Positions 30,907 through 39,096 of a stretch of DNA of 41,280 nucleotides are shown here, piece by piece; position 1 is the first letter of the stretch; each line of letters begins with the position of its first letter. The translations under genes and the position numbers were made by a program. Location: the NCBI GenBank assembly GCA_017438745.1, contig JAFRUS010000059.1:1-41280 (forward strand), given 5' to 3'. The DNA comes from Oscillospiraceae bacterium (lineage in GTDB: Bacteria > Bacillota > Clostridia > Oscillospirales > Ruminococcaceae). The notes under the pieces were generated by a model that was given only the letters and a program-made list of their open reading frames with translations, did no database searches and had not been told where the DNA came from.

Positions 30907-31377
30907 TCAGGCCTGTCTGTCAAGAATGTTCTGCATGGTATGAAACTTTTCAGAAACATTTCCGCTCTTATCGTAACAAGCCGGATCGTTTATATCATAA
31001 TCCTGCATACCCATTTCCTTCAGGTTTTTCTTTACAATGTCAAGCGATCTGCTGTTATAGTCTCGTGCAGCAATAACAGCATCCCTGAAGTCGAAAAACA
31101 GGTCTTCAAGTTCTTCACGGCGGTCACCGGTTTCCATGTCGATGATCTCCCTGAAAGTTTTTCCATCGAGTCCTATTTTCTTAAATAGCTCTTCTCTTCT
31201 CTTTTCATAATTCTCTGCTTTTGAAACAAAAACCTGATAATCGGCGAGGACCTTATTGATAAGCTCCAGATTTTCAGATGCAAGTGCATCCATTTTTGTT
31301 TTTTCATTTTCTGATACTTCGGCGTAAAAGTCAGTGTATTGTTCCATAAAATCATAGAACTCGTCGTAATTATTCAT
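30907..31377 (-). CDS. flgN: Flagellar export chaperone FlgN
   Basis: A 156-residue helical cytosolic chaperone for FlgK and FlgL. The family pattern is visible in LINKVLADYQVFVSKAENYEK and RREELFKKIGLDGKTFREII, followed by a third helix (LEDLFFDFRDAVIAARDYN, then SRSLDIVKKNLKEM). Its place between flgM and flgK is the canonical one. GGAG precedes the ATG by about ten bases. Confidence 0.85.
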   Translation of the reverse strand: MNNYDEFYDFMEQYTDFYAEVSENEKTKMDALASENLELINKVLADYQVFVSKAENYEKRREELFKKIGLDGKTFREIIDMETGDRREELEDLFFDFRDAVIAARDYNSRSLDIVKKNLKEMGMQDYDINDPACYDKSGNVSEKFHTMQNILDRQA

Positions 31378-31473
31378 CCGTATCCATCTCCGGTTTCAGT
31401 TTTTTCTCAAAAGTAAGCCGAGCCCCCGTCCGGCTTATCTTTTCATTTATTCCCCTGTATTTTCGTTACCCTC

Positions 31474-31794
31474 TTAAAATGCCATTCTTCCGAGAATAGC
31501 ATCAGCTACACTGCCAGCTGATACACTATAAGTGCCTGACTGGATCTGTGCCTTAAGAGAACTGATCTTTTCCGATGAAGCTGAAGCGCTTACCTCTGAA
31601 GAAATCGACTTTGTTGTTTCGTTAAGCTCACGGAATGATGAAGCTTCAGGACTGATCGATACCTTGTCATGCTGACCGGCTGCCGGTCTTCCTGCTGAAG
31701 CCATGATATTCGTGTAAGCCTTAATACCTGCAGCACTGCCGACCTTCTCGGTCTTCATATATCCGCCGGAAATATTGCCCACGTTGATATTCAT
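31474..31794 (-). CDS. flgM: Anti-sigma-28 factor FlgM
   Basis: A 106-residue protein that holds the flagellar sigma factor inactive until the hook is finished. The sigma-binding C-terminal half is typical: DKVSISPEA, then KISSLKAQIQSGTYSVSAGSVADAILG with the conserved two helices; the N-terminal half is disordered. The ATG at 31794 is chosen because AAGGAG precedes it by eight bases; a GTG two codons earlier is less likely. First gene of the flgM-flgN-flgK-flgL unit. A sigma-28-like element lies at 31852-31882, which would place FlgM under the sigma factor it inhibits. A 96-base gap with a weak hairpin (AAGCCG/CGGCTT) separates it from flgN. Confidence 0.93.
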   Translation of the reverse strand: MNINVGNISGGYMKTEKVGSAAGIKAYTNIMASAGRPAAGQHDKVSISPEASSFRELNETTKSISSEVSASASSEKISSLKAQIQSGTYSVSAGSVADAILGRMAF

Positions 31795-31851
31795 AAGCAC
31801 AACTCCTTTCTGTAGTTTGAATATAAATCGTCGCAGAATAATCCCTACAAT

Positions 31852-31882
31852 ATATTAATCGGAAGTTTAAGATTTTTTTAAA
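31852..31882 (-). promoter_or_regulatory. Sigma-28-like promoter of the flgM operon
   Basis: On the minus strand TTTAAAAAAAT (31882-31872), 8 bases, TCCGATTAATAT (31863-31852). This is the same layout and spacing as the element before fliD. It lies about 58 bases before the flgM ATG. The rest of the 31795-32081 gap shows no gene. Confidence 0.55.
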
Positions 31883-32081
31883 TAGACAATAGAAGATTTT
31901 TAGTAAAAACTTTAACGAAATTCTTAGTCAGGACGTAAATACGTGGTTTTCTCGCAATTGTTAACCAATCATGCCAATTTCTCAGATACTATTTGCCATA
32001 CAAAAGTGAATTCAGCATAAAGTACGAACGGGTCTGAGTACAAACTATTCATAATTCTGATCTGAATATTTCCGTCTGAAT

Positions 32082-32113
32082 AAAAACGGACCACACCCGA
32101 AGATGTGATCCGT
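32082..32113 (-). terminator. Terminator of the GH43 gene
   Basis: ACGGACCACA (32086-32095) pairs with TGTGATCCGT (32104-32113) with one mismatch; on the minus strand TTTTTA follows. It shares its stem sequence with the terminator at 34605-34649. Confidence 0.8.
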
Positions 32114-32173
32114 AAATTTTACGAAAGCACTGATCGATTAATCAGTTTCTTCTCAGAACCTGATGATCATTTA

Positions 32174-34489
32174 TCAGCTAAACTTCCATGAATCAAATTC
32201 GATTCCATCTGCCGAGAAGATGAAGTAGAGATCTGTTGTACCGCTGAGTTCGCCGAATACTGCTGCTTCAACTTCCTGAATATCACCTGCAGGAACATCG
32301 ATGTAAGCTACTGCTTCGCCTTTCAGACTTGTGCAGACCTTGATGTAACCGCCGTTCTTTGAACCTACATTAGCCGTAAGAACTGATGCCGCCTTGTCAA
32401 AGTCAGCGTATGCAACCTTGATCCAGTCACCCTTCTTTATATCAGTAACAACTGTATTGCCAGTGCCGCGGACATTTATTCCGACCGACTGATTCTGCAT
32501 TGTCTCAGCTTCAACAAGTTCATAAGGGTTAAGTGTTTCAACAGGAGCCGTACCCTTCATATCACCTTTACATGTGATCGTTCCGGTTGACGGATCAAAT
32601 TTAGCTTCGTTGATCTGAGTTGAACGGTAGTTTCCGTCCTTGCTTTCAAGCAGTTCATCCTTGGTATTATAGAATTTGTAGCCGTTGGATGCCTGCATAC
32701 GCAAAGCCTGCTGACGGCTGTGGTAAGCCACGTAGTATTTATCCTTGAAGTAAATAATAGAATGATGATTATTTCCGCCGGCATCTATTCCCTGACTTCC
32801 TGTATTTCTGAACACATTTCCTGCAAGTTTGCTTGTATTCCATTCAAGCGGATCAGTTGATTTCATATAGAGGATATCAGCATTGCCGAAGTTTACTCCG
32901 TTTACAGTCTTGTTATCCACATCCCAGTTCGAGCAGTATGAGTAGTACCATGTGTTGCCTATCTTGATAACACTTGAATCTTCGAAAAGATAAGGAATAT
33001 CATTCTTGACAGGAGTTCCTGCAAGTGTTACACCATTTTCAAGGAGGTTCACCTTTACAACTCGTCCTGTTCCAGGTGTTGCTGCAGGAACACCTGTTTG
33101 TCTTCCGCCGCCGAAGAAGAGATAGCATTCATCATTTGCTTCATCGTAGTAAACACCCGGGTCAAACATCCACTCTACATCACTGCAGTTAGGAGAGTTA
33201 CGTGTGAGAAGCGCTCCGCCGACAGGATCCTTCCACGGGCCTGTAGGACTGTCTGACATAACCACACCAATACCACCGCCACTGTTAGCGAAGAAGAGGT
33301 AGAACTTAGTCTTGCCGCCAAATGTCTTGCAGCATGCATCCGGAGCCCATGCCGCACCTGCCCATGAGCAGACACCGCCTTTGGTTCTGCCGTTCTGTCC
33401 TGCTATCGGAAGAGCACCATGGTCAGTCCAGTTTACCATATCAGCAGTTGAGATACAGTTGATCGTACCTGAATTATATGTATTTTCCTGCATATTTCCG
33501 TTAGGCCTGTATTCAAACGCGTCGTTTGTTGTATAAAGATAAAGTCTTCCGTCGTATACGAGCCAGCCAGGGTCAGCACCAAAACGCTGTGTTGTACACG
33601 GATTGTTTTCATTTTCTTTCTTCCAGCTCATATCAGGAGTAATAGGTTTGAATGTAGATTCACATTTCTGAAGGAAATCGTCACTGATAACCGGTCCTAC
33701 ATATTCATTCGGGAATTCTGTAAGAGTACCCATAAGATATTCCTGAACATACAACGCATCTTTCGCATCGCGTTTTCTGTCCTGGTTTACGTCAGCATTT
33801 TTCTTTGAGCCCGGTGTCGTCCAGTCGCTGATCAGTCCGCCCTTGAGAAAAACAATATCAGCGACTGTGATCTTTTCATCCCCGTCAAGATCGCCTCTTA
33901 CACCGGACTGCTGAATTATTTTTATCCCCTTAGGTCCGTCGTTCTCAGTACCTGCCTTCGCTATAATAACTTCATCAAGTGTAAAGTCACATTTCGAATC
34001 AGTTGTTTCAAATACAAGATACATGTTGTCAGCGCCTGAAGGCACCTTATAGTTCGTGTTTGAAAGCATCACCCAGCTTTCTGCTGCCGTTGAACGGGTA
34101 TCTACTTTGTCATATACCGTATCGTCTCCCGTACCGTACTGAAGAGTGATCTTGAACTCAGCATTTTCCTTACCCTTAAACAGCGCACTGACCGAATACT
34201 CCTCCCCCGGCTTAACGACCGTGTCATCAAGCGGAAGCTGAATACCGTTCCATTCCGCAGTACGTCCGGAACATTCAAGTGCCCTGCTTTTCCCGTAACC
34301 GTCCGGTGAAGCAGAAACCGTAACGCTTCCGCGTCCTGCAAACGATGACGTTTCACTTTCCATGTCATAGTGAAAATAGTAGTCATCTGATGCTGAAAAC
34401 GCTGTTTCAGGCACTTCAGAAAAATAACATACTGTTCCTGCTGCCATGATTACTGCCGATACTGCTGCGGCCATTCTCTTTACATTCAT
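32174..34489 (-). CDS. Cellulosomal CBM22 - dockerin - GH43 - CBM6 enzyme
   Basis: A 771-residue secreted hemicellulase, probably an arabinofuranosidase or xylosidase. Order: signal peptide (about 1-33), CBM22-like module (about 35-185), dockerin (about 195-265, loops DLDGDEKIT and DVNQDRKRD), GH43 five-bladed propeller (about 290-640) and CBM6 (about 655-771, opening LVEAETMQNQ). The GH43 acids are in place: Asp306 (GADPGWLVYD), Asp443 (FDPGVYYD) and Glu503 (FEDSSV). GGGGAGG lies before the ATG at 34489, which opens the signal peptide; an upstream in-frame ATG (34543) lacks both. It is a close paralogue of the C-terminal two thirds of the neighbouring GH10 protein. No convincing promoter seen. 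Confidence 0.93.
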   Translation of the reverse strand: MNVKRMAAAVSAVIMAAGTVCYFSEVPETAFSASDDYYFHYDMESETSSFAGRGSVTVSASPDGYGKSRALECSGRTAEWNGIQLPLDDTVVKPGEEYSVSALFKGKENAEFKITLQYGTGDDTVYDKVDTRSTAAESWVMLSNTNYKVPSGADNMYLVFETTDSKCDFTLDEVIIAKAGTENDGPKGIKIIQQSGVRGDLDGDEKITVADIVFLKGGLISDWTTPGSKKNADVNQDRKRDAKDALYVQEYLMGTLTEFPNEYVGPVISDDFLQKCESTFKPITPDMSWKKENENNPCTTQRFGADPGWLVYDGRLYLYTTNDAFEYRPNGNMQENTYNSGTINCISTADMVNWTDHGALPIAGQNGRTKGGVCSWAGAAWAPDACCKTFGGKTKFYLFFANSGGGIGVVMSDSPTGPWKDPVGGALLTRNSPNCSDVEWMFDPGVYYDEANDECYLFFGGGRQTGVPAATPGTGRVVKVNLLENGVTLAGTPVKNDIPYLFEDSSVIKIGNTWYYSYCSNWDVDNKTVNGVNFGNADILYMKSTDPLEWNTSKLAGNVFRNTGSQGIDAGGNNHHSIIYFKDKYYVAYHSRQQALRMQASNGYKFYNTKDELLESKDGNYRSTQINEAKFDPSTGTITCKGDMKGTAPVETLNPYELVEAETMQNQSVGINVRGTGNTVVTDIKKGDWIKVAYADFDKAASVLTANVGSKNGGYIKVCTSLKGEAVAYIDVPAGDIQEVEAAVFGELSGTTDLYFIFSADGIEFDSWKFS

Positions 34490-34604
34490 ACATTTTCCTC
34501 CCCTTTTGAATCTGTTTTTCAAAACAATTAATATCTCACACAAGGCATTTACCGTAGAATAAATGCTTCTGTTAACACAGTCGTAACACCCAACGGAAAG
34601 TGGA

Positions 34605-34649
34605 CAAAAAAACGGACCACATTCAGATAAAAATCTGAATGTGATCCGG
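34605..34649 (-). terminator. Terminator of the GH10-GH43 gene
   Basis: CGGACCACATTCAGAT (34613-34628) pairs with ATCTGAATGTGATCCGG (34633-34649) around AAAA; on the minus strand a run of seven T follows. Confidence 0.9.
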
Positions 34650-34685
34650 ATTTTTTTAAGATCTTAGTGATCAGTTATTCATTTA

Positions 34686-37600
34686 TCAGCTGAACTGCCA
34701 TGAATCGAATTCAATGCCGTCTGCTGAGAATACGAAGCGAAGGTTTGTTGTGCCGCTGAGGTCGCCGAATACTACTGATTCAACTTCCTGAATATCGCCT
34801 GCTGGAACAGCGATGTAAGCTACTGCTTCGCCAGTTCCGTTTTCAACCTTGATTGTACCGCCGCTCTTTGAACCTACTCTTGCTGTAAGTGTTGTAGGTG
34901 TCTGACCGAACTTAACATTTGTAACGCTTATCCAGTCACCCTTGTTTACGTCTGTAACAACTGTGTTGCCTAAGCCGCGAACATTGATACCGCCGTTGTT
35001 GTTCATTGTTTCAGCCTGAACAAGCTTGAACGGATCAAGTGTATCAACTGCAGGAGCACCTGTCTGTGAACCGTTACATGTGATCTTACCGTTGCTTAAA
35101 GTTGCCTTATCAACGCAAGGTGATCTGTAGTTGAGGCCCTTACCGCCATTAACACCCATACGCATTTCAAGCTGACGTGAGTGATAAAGTACATAGTAGC
35201 TGCCCTTGAATTCGATAATTGAGTGGTGGTTGTTACCGCCGTTGTCAAGTCTCTGAGTACCTGTATTCTTGAATACAACACCCTGATACTTGTAACCGCC
35301 GAGCGGATTGTCTGATGTCATATAACCGATATCAGCGCTGCTGAATGAATTGCCGTTTACATTTGCACCGCCTGGAACGTTCCAGTTGTGGCAGAATGAA
35401 TAGTACCATGTGTTGCCGATCTTAAGCATGCTTGAGTCTTCGAAGAGGTAAGGTGTACCTGGATCGAATGGAGTGCCCTTGATCGAGATCATGTCGTCAC
35501 CAAGCTGAACGATACGTCCCTGCTTTGTTTCAGCAGCCTGTCCGTTCGGAACACCGCCGCCGTATGCCATCATAGCTGTATCTGTTTCAGGATCGTAGTA
35601 AACGCCTGGGTCGAAGAGCCATGTTACGTTACTGTTTGGTGTATTTCTTGAGATGAGTTCGTGGCCAAGAGGATCCTTTGCATTCTTTGAGAATGTCGGA
35701 TCATCAGCTGTGATAACGCCGATACCAGAACCGTTATTTGCAAAGTAAAGGAAGAACTTGTCCTGTCCGCCTATCTTCTTCCATGCAGCATCAGGAGCCC
35801 ATGCATTGTTTGCCCACTTTGCAAGAGGAGCTTCCTTTACTCTTGTTTTAGCAACCGGAATCTGACCGTGGTCTGTCCAGTTTACAAGGTCTGCTGTTGA
35901 TAAGCAGTTAATATAACCTGAAGAATAATCATTTTCGATCATCTGATTATTCTTGTATGCGAATTCGTCAGCTGTTGTGTAAACGTAAAGTCTGCCGTCA
36001 TATACGAGCCAGCCTGGGTCAGCACCAAAACGCTGAGTATAAAGCGGATTGTTTTCGCCGTCCTTCTTGTTTGACTTAGTGAGGTTAAGTCCTGAGAACT
36101 GCTGAGCGAACTTAGTAAGTTCTTCTTCACTTAATGTAGGAGTATCCGGTTTATTATTAGGGAATTCTGTGATAGTGCCGAGGAGATAATCACGAACATA
36201 CTGAGCGTCTGCTGCATTTATCTCTCTGCTCTGGTCAACGTCTGCATTCTTCTTTTCTGAATCTGTTCTCCAGCCGCTGAGGATACCATTCTTGAGGATT
36301 GAAAGGTCAGCTACTGTGATTCTTTCGTCACCGTCAAGGTCGCCTCTTACTGAAGACTGTGTAACAACTTTCTGTCCCTTAGGTCCGTCAACTGTTGTGC
36401 CAGCCTTAGCCATGATAACTTCGTCGATGCTGAAATCACATAATGAATCAGTTGTCTCGAATACGAGAGTCAGATCTGAAGCTCCTTCAGGGATCTTATA
36501 GTTAGCATTTGAAAGCATTACCCAGCTTCCTGCTGCTGTTGCAGCTGATGCAACTTCAGCGTACTGTGTTTCTGTTCCGTCACTGTACTGAAGTGTCATC
36601 TTGAATGTAGCATCTTCCTTGCCCTTGTAAGCTGCTGCGAATGAATATGTTTCGCCAGCCTTGAATGTAGTATAGTCAAGAGGGATCTGGATACCATTCC
36701 ATTCAGCTTCACGGCCTGTGCATGAAAGGCCCTTGCTTCCCTTGTAGAAATCGCTTGAACCTGCTATTGTAGCACTGCGTCCGCTGAATGCAGATGTGTC
36801 ACTTTCCATATCGTAGTGATAGTAGTAACCGTTTGAATCGGCCTCCTTCGGAGAAGGTGGTGTAACAGGTGCATCGCCGTCATATGGCTTCTGGTCAGCA
36901 GCAGGTACCATCTGCATAAGTGCTGTGTAAGCAGCCTTAGGCTGGTTGTTTGTATCATGGAGAAGAGGTTTGTTTTCAGTCTTGATCCATGTATTTGCAT
37001 CATTAGGACCCCATACGCAGACTGCTGTAACCTTGCCCTTGTACTTACCGCTTGTGTTGCAGTTGATAGCAGCCTGGAATACATCCTTGTACTTGTTAGC
37101 CTGATCCTGTGCTGAGTACTTGCCGTTTTCACAGCTGATATCAAGCTCTGTAACCTGTACGTCACAGCCGATCTCAAGGAACTTCTGCATTGCAGTAGTA
37201 TAAGCCTGTGTGCCTGAGAAGCCGCTTCTGTCAGCATTGATGTGACTCTGCATTCCGATACCATCAAGAACGCCCTTGCTGTAGAGGTTCTTACATGTGC
37301 TGATTATGCAGTCACGCTTGTGATCCCAGTATTCGTTGTAGTCATTATAGTAGAGCTTACAAGTTGAAGGAGCATACTGTCTTGCGTATGTGAACGCTTT
37401 TTCCATGAATGCATTGCTTCCGTAAACCTGTACCCAAGGTGAAGCACCGTTGCCGTATCCCGGTACACGTGCACCGCCGTTGTTCTTTGTACGGTTAGAG
37501 TCATCAGAGATACATTCATTACATACGTCGTATGCATAAAGATCAAGTGTAGGATACTGCTTCTTGAATGCTGCAAACATATTCTTGATGTAGCTTTCAA

Positions 37601-38522
37601 GACGCTGATCCATTGTTGAAGAGTTTACCCATGCACCATTGTCGTTGAATCCTTCCTTGAAGAACCACTGTGGTGTCTGGCTGTGCCATACAAGAGTATG
37701 ACCTCTTACCGGTATATTGTTCTTAACAGCGAAGTCCATGATGCTTGCGCAGCTGTTAAGTGATACATTAATATTAGTATTTGAGCTGCCGTTCTTTACA
37801 AGTGTTGCGTCAGGCTTTGTTTCATTTTCACACTCAAGGCTGTTGTAGTTCTGAAGGATCATTGATGTAATGCCACTGTTACGAACTGTACCGCCGTTGA
37901 GGATATTACCTACACGGAAATACTTGCCGTATACATCCTTAAGACCGCTTGCTGCAGAAACCTTGTTATCAACATATTTCTTACCTGTTACTGTGAAATC
38001 GTCAAACTTGAAGTCGCATGTGCTGTCCGTTGTGATCTTTACAACGAACTCTGTAGCGCCTTCAGGAGCTGTGAAACTTCCGCCTACTTCTGTCCATTCA
38101 CCTGATGAAACTGATGATTCTGCGATTGTAGCAGTTTCCCATGTAGTTTCATCTGAAAGAAGATAAGAAAGTGTGATCTTGAAGTTTTCATTCTGTCCGC
38201 TTTCGTGCTTTACGAAAACCTTGTAGTCATACTTTCTGCCGCCCCAGAGGTAGAAGCCCTTTGCTGAACTTACACCGTCTTCCGGAGAAAGACGATCTGT
38301 AACAGCCATGCTTCTTGTACCGCCGTGAGTATCCTCCCAGTCCGGTTCGAGCTTGACCTGCTCGCCCATGTTGCACCAGCCTTCGTAGGTGACATCGAAA
38401 TCATTTGCTACGTAAACGGCATCTGCTGAAACCTGTGAAAGTGAGGTCTCAGGAAAGAAACCGAACGTGCCAGCTGACATGATGACTGCCGTAACTGCTG
38501 CACTAAACTTTTTTACGTTCAT
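34686..38522 (-). CDS. Cellulosomal bifunctional CBM22-GH10-CBM22-dockerin-GH43-CBM6 xylanase/arabinofuranosidase
   Basis: A 1278-residue secreted xylan-degrading enzyme. Order: signal peptide (about 1-34), CBM22 (about 38-185), GH10 endoxylanase (about 190-560), second CBM22 (about 575-720), internal dockerin (about 728-800, loops DLDGDERIT and DVDQSREIN), GH43 (about 820-1130) and CBM6 (about 1155-1278). In GH10, the acid/base is Glu336 (DVCNEC, usually VNEA) and the nucleophile Glu459 (QVTELD). GH43 acids are Asp835, Asp971 and Glu1028. GGGAGG precedes the ATG at 38522. The product would cut the xylan backbone and trim side chains in one polypeptide. Read divergently from the GH16 gene across a 574-base intergenic region. 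Confidence 0.95.
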   Translation of the reverse strand: MNVKKFSAAVTAVIMSAGTFGFFPETSLSQVSADAVYVANDFDVTYEGWCNMGEQVKLEPDWEDTHGGTRSMAVTDRLSPEDGVSSAKGFYLWGGRKYDYKVFVKHESGQNENFKITLSYLLSDETTWETATIAESSVSSGEWTEVGGSFTAPEGATEFVVKITTDSTCDFKFDDFTVTGKKYVDNKVSAASGLKDVYGKYFRVGNILNGGTVRNSGITSMILQNYNSLECENETKPDATLVKNGSSNTNINVSLNSCASIMDFAVKNNIPVRGHTLVWHSQTPQWFFKEGFNDNGAWVNSSTMDQRLESYIKNMFAAFKKQYPTLDLYAYDVCNECISDDSNRTKNNGGARVPGYGNGASPWVQVYGSNAFMEKAFTYARQYAPSTCKLYYNDYNEYWDHKRDCIISTCKNLYSKGVLDGIGMQSHINADRSGFSGTQAYTTAMQKFLEIGCDVQVTELDISCENGKYSAQDQANKYKDVFQAAINCNTSGKYKGKVTAVCVWGPNDANTWIKTENKPLLHDTNNQPKAAYTALMQMVPAADQKPYDGDAPVTPPSPKEADSNGYYYHYDMESDTSAFSGRSATIAGSSDFYKGSKGLSCTGREAEWNGIQIPLDYTTFKAGETYSFAAAYKGKEDATFKMTLQYSDGTETQYAEVASAATAAGSWVMLSNANYKIPEGASDLTLVFETTDSLCDFSIDEVIMAKAGTTVDGPKGQKVVTQSSVRGDLDGDERITVADLSILKNGILSGWRTDSEKKNADVDQSREINAADAQYVRDYLLGTITEFPNNKPDTPTLSEEELTKFAQQFSGLNLTKSNKKDGENNPLYTQRFGADPGWLVYDGRLYVYTTADEFAYKNNQMIENDYSSGYINCLSTADLVNWTDHGQIPVAKTRVKEAPLAKWANNAWAPDAAWKKIGGQDKFFLYFANNGSGIGVITADDPTFSKNAKDPLGHELISRNTPNSNVTWLFDPGVYYDPETDTAMMAYGGGVPNGQAAETKQGRIVQLGDDMISIKGTPFDPGTPYLFEDSSMLKIGNTWYYSFCHNWNVPGGANVNGNSFSSADIGYMTSDNPLGGYKYQGVVFKNTGTQRLDNGGNNHHSIIEFKGSYYVLYHSRQLEMRMGVNGGKGLNYRSPCVDKATLSNGKITCNGSQTGAPAVDTLDPFKLVQAETMNNNGGINVRGLGNTVVTDVNKGDWISVTNVKFGQTPTTLTARVGSKSGGTIKVENGTGEAVAYIAVPAGDIQEVESVVFGDLSGTTNLRFVFSADGIEFDSWQFS

Positions 38523-38740
38523 ACAATATCCTCCCATTTTGAATTGATGTGACCGTTCTGTATGTTCTGTGCATTCGGGGGAATCACAGTATCATATCTG
38601 ACGGTCTCAAACCGTAATGAAAATAGAATTTTGTTTTTTCTCTCTGTTTTTGTATTCACGATTTGAATTATAAGAATTAACAACCGCCGGGAATATCATT
38701 ACAAACGGGCATTTTTCTAATTCGTACTCCTCACCGTTCA

Positions 38741-38810
38741 AAATTTGTATTCTTTAAAAAGCGTACAAATTTGAATCTGATTTGTATTTTTTAAAAATAT
38801 GCACAATTTT
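38741..38810. promoter_or_regulatory. Tandem AT-rich operator-like repeats in the divergent region
   Basis: Between the GH10 and GH16 genes, AAATTTGTA (38741-38749) and TACAAATTT (38764-38772) are perfect nine-base inverted arms around TTCTTTAAAAAGCG. Eight bases on, a second unit (38780-38810) repeats the order ATTTGTATT-TTTTAAAAA-...-CACAATTTT less perfectly. A third TACAAATT half occurs near 38920. The pattern suits a regulator controlling both genes. The rest of 38523-39096 holds no gene. Confidence 0.45.
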
Positions 38811-38980
38811 TCATGACATTCTCCTTGATTATATTTCAATTCTAACATGAAGTCGTCACATCTTCAACCCATATTCTGAATATTTAGTGGACAAAACTCA
38901 CATGTACTATTATAAATAATACAAATTAGTTTCACACCCGTTTCGGTTAAAATTTTATTATTTTCAGCAAAAAAAAGATA

Positions 38981-38986
38981 TATAAT
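38981..38986 (+). promoter_or_regulatory. Possible -10 element of the GH16 gene
   Basis: Perfect TATAAT at 38981-38986, with only TTATTT at the -35 position 17 bases upstream. Such a weak -35 would fit an activated promoter. Confidence 0.4.
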
Positions 38987-39096
38987 CTGCAGGATTAACT
39001 ATACAATATAGATAATATGCAATGGCAGATTATGTCCCTGCACTTTTCACAATTGTCAATCATTTATCTATTAATATTTTCAAGGAGGTTTTTAAA

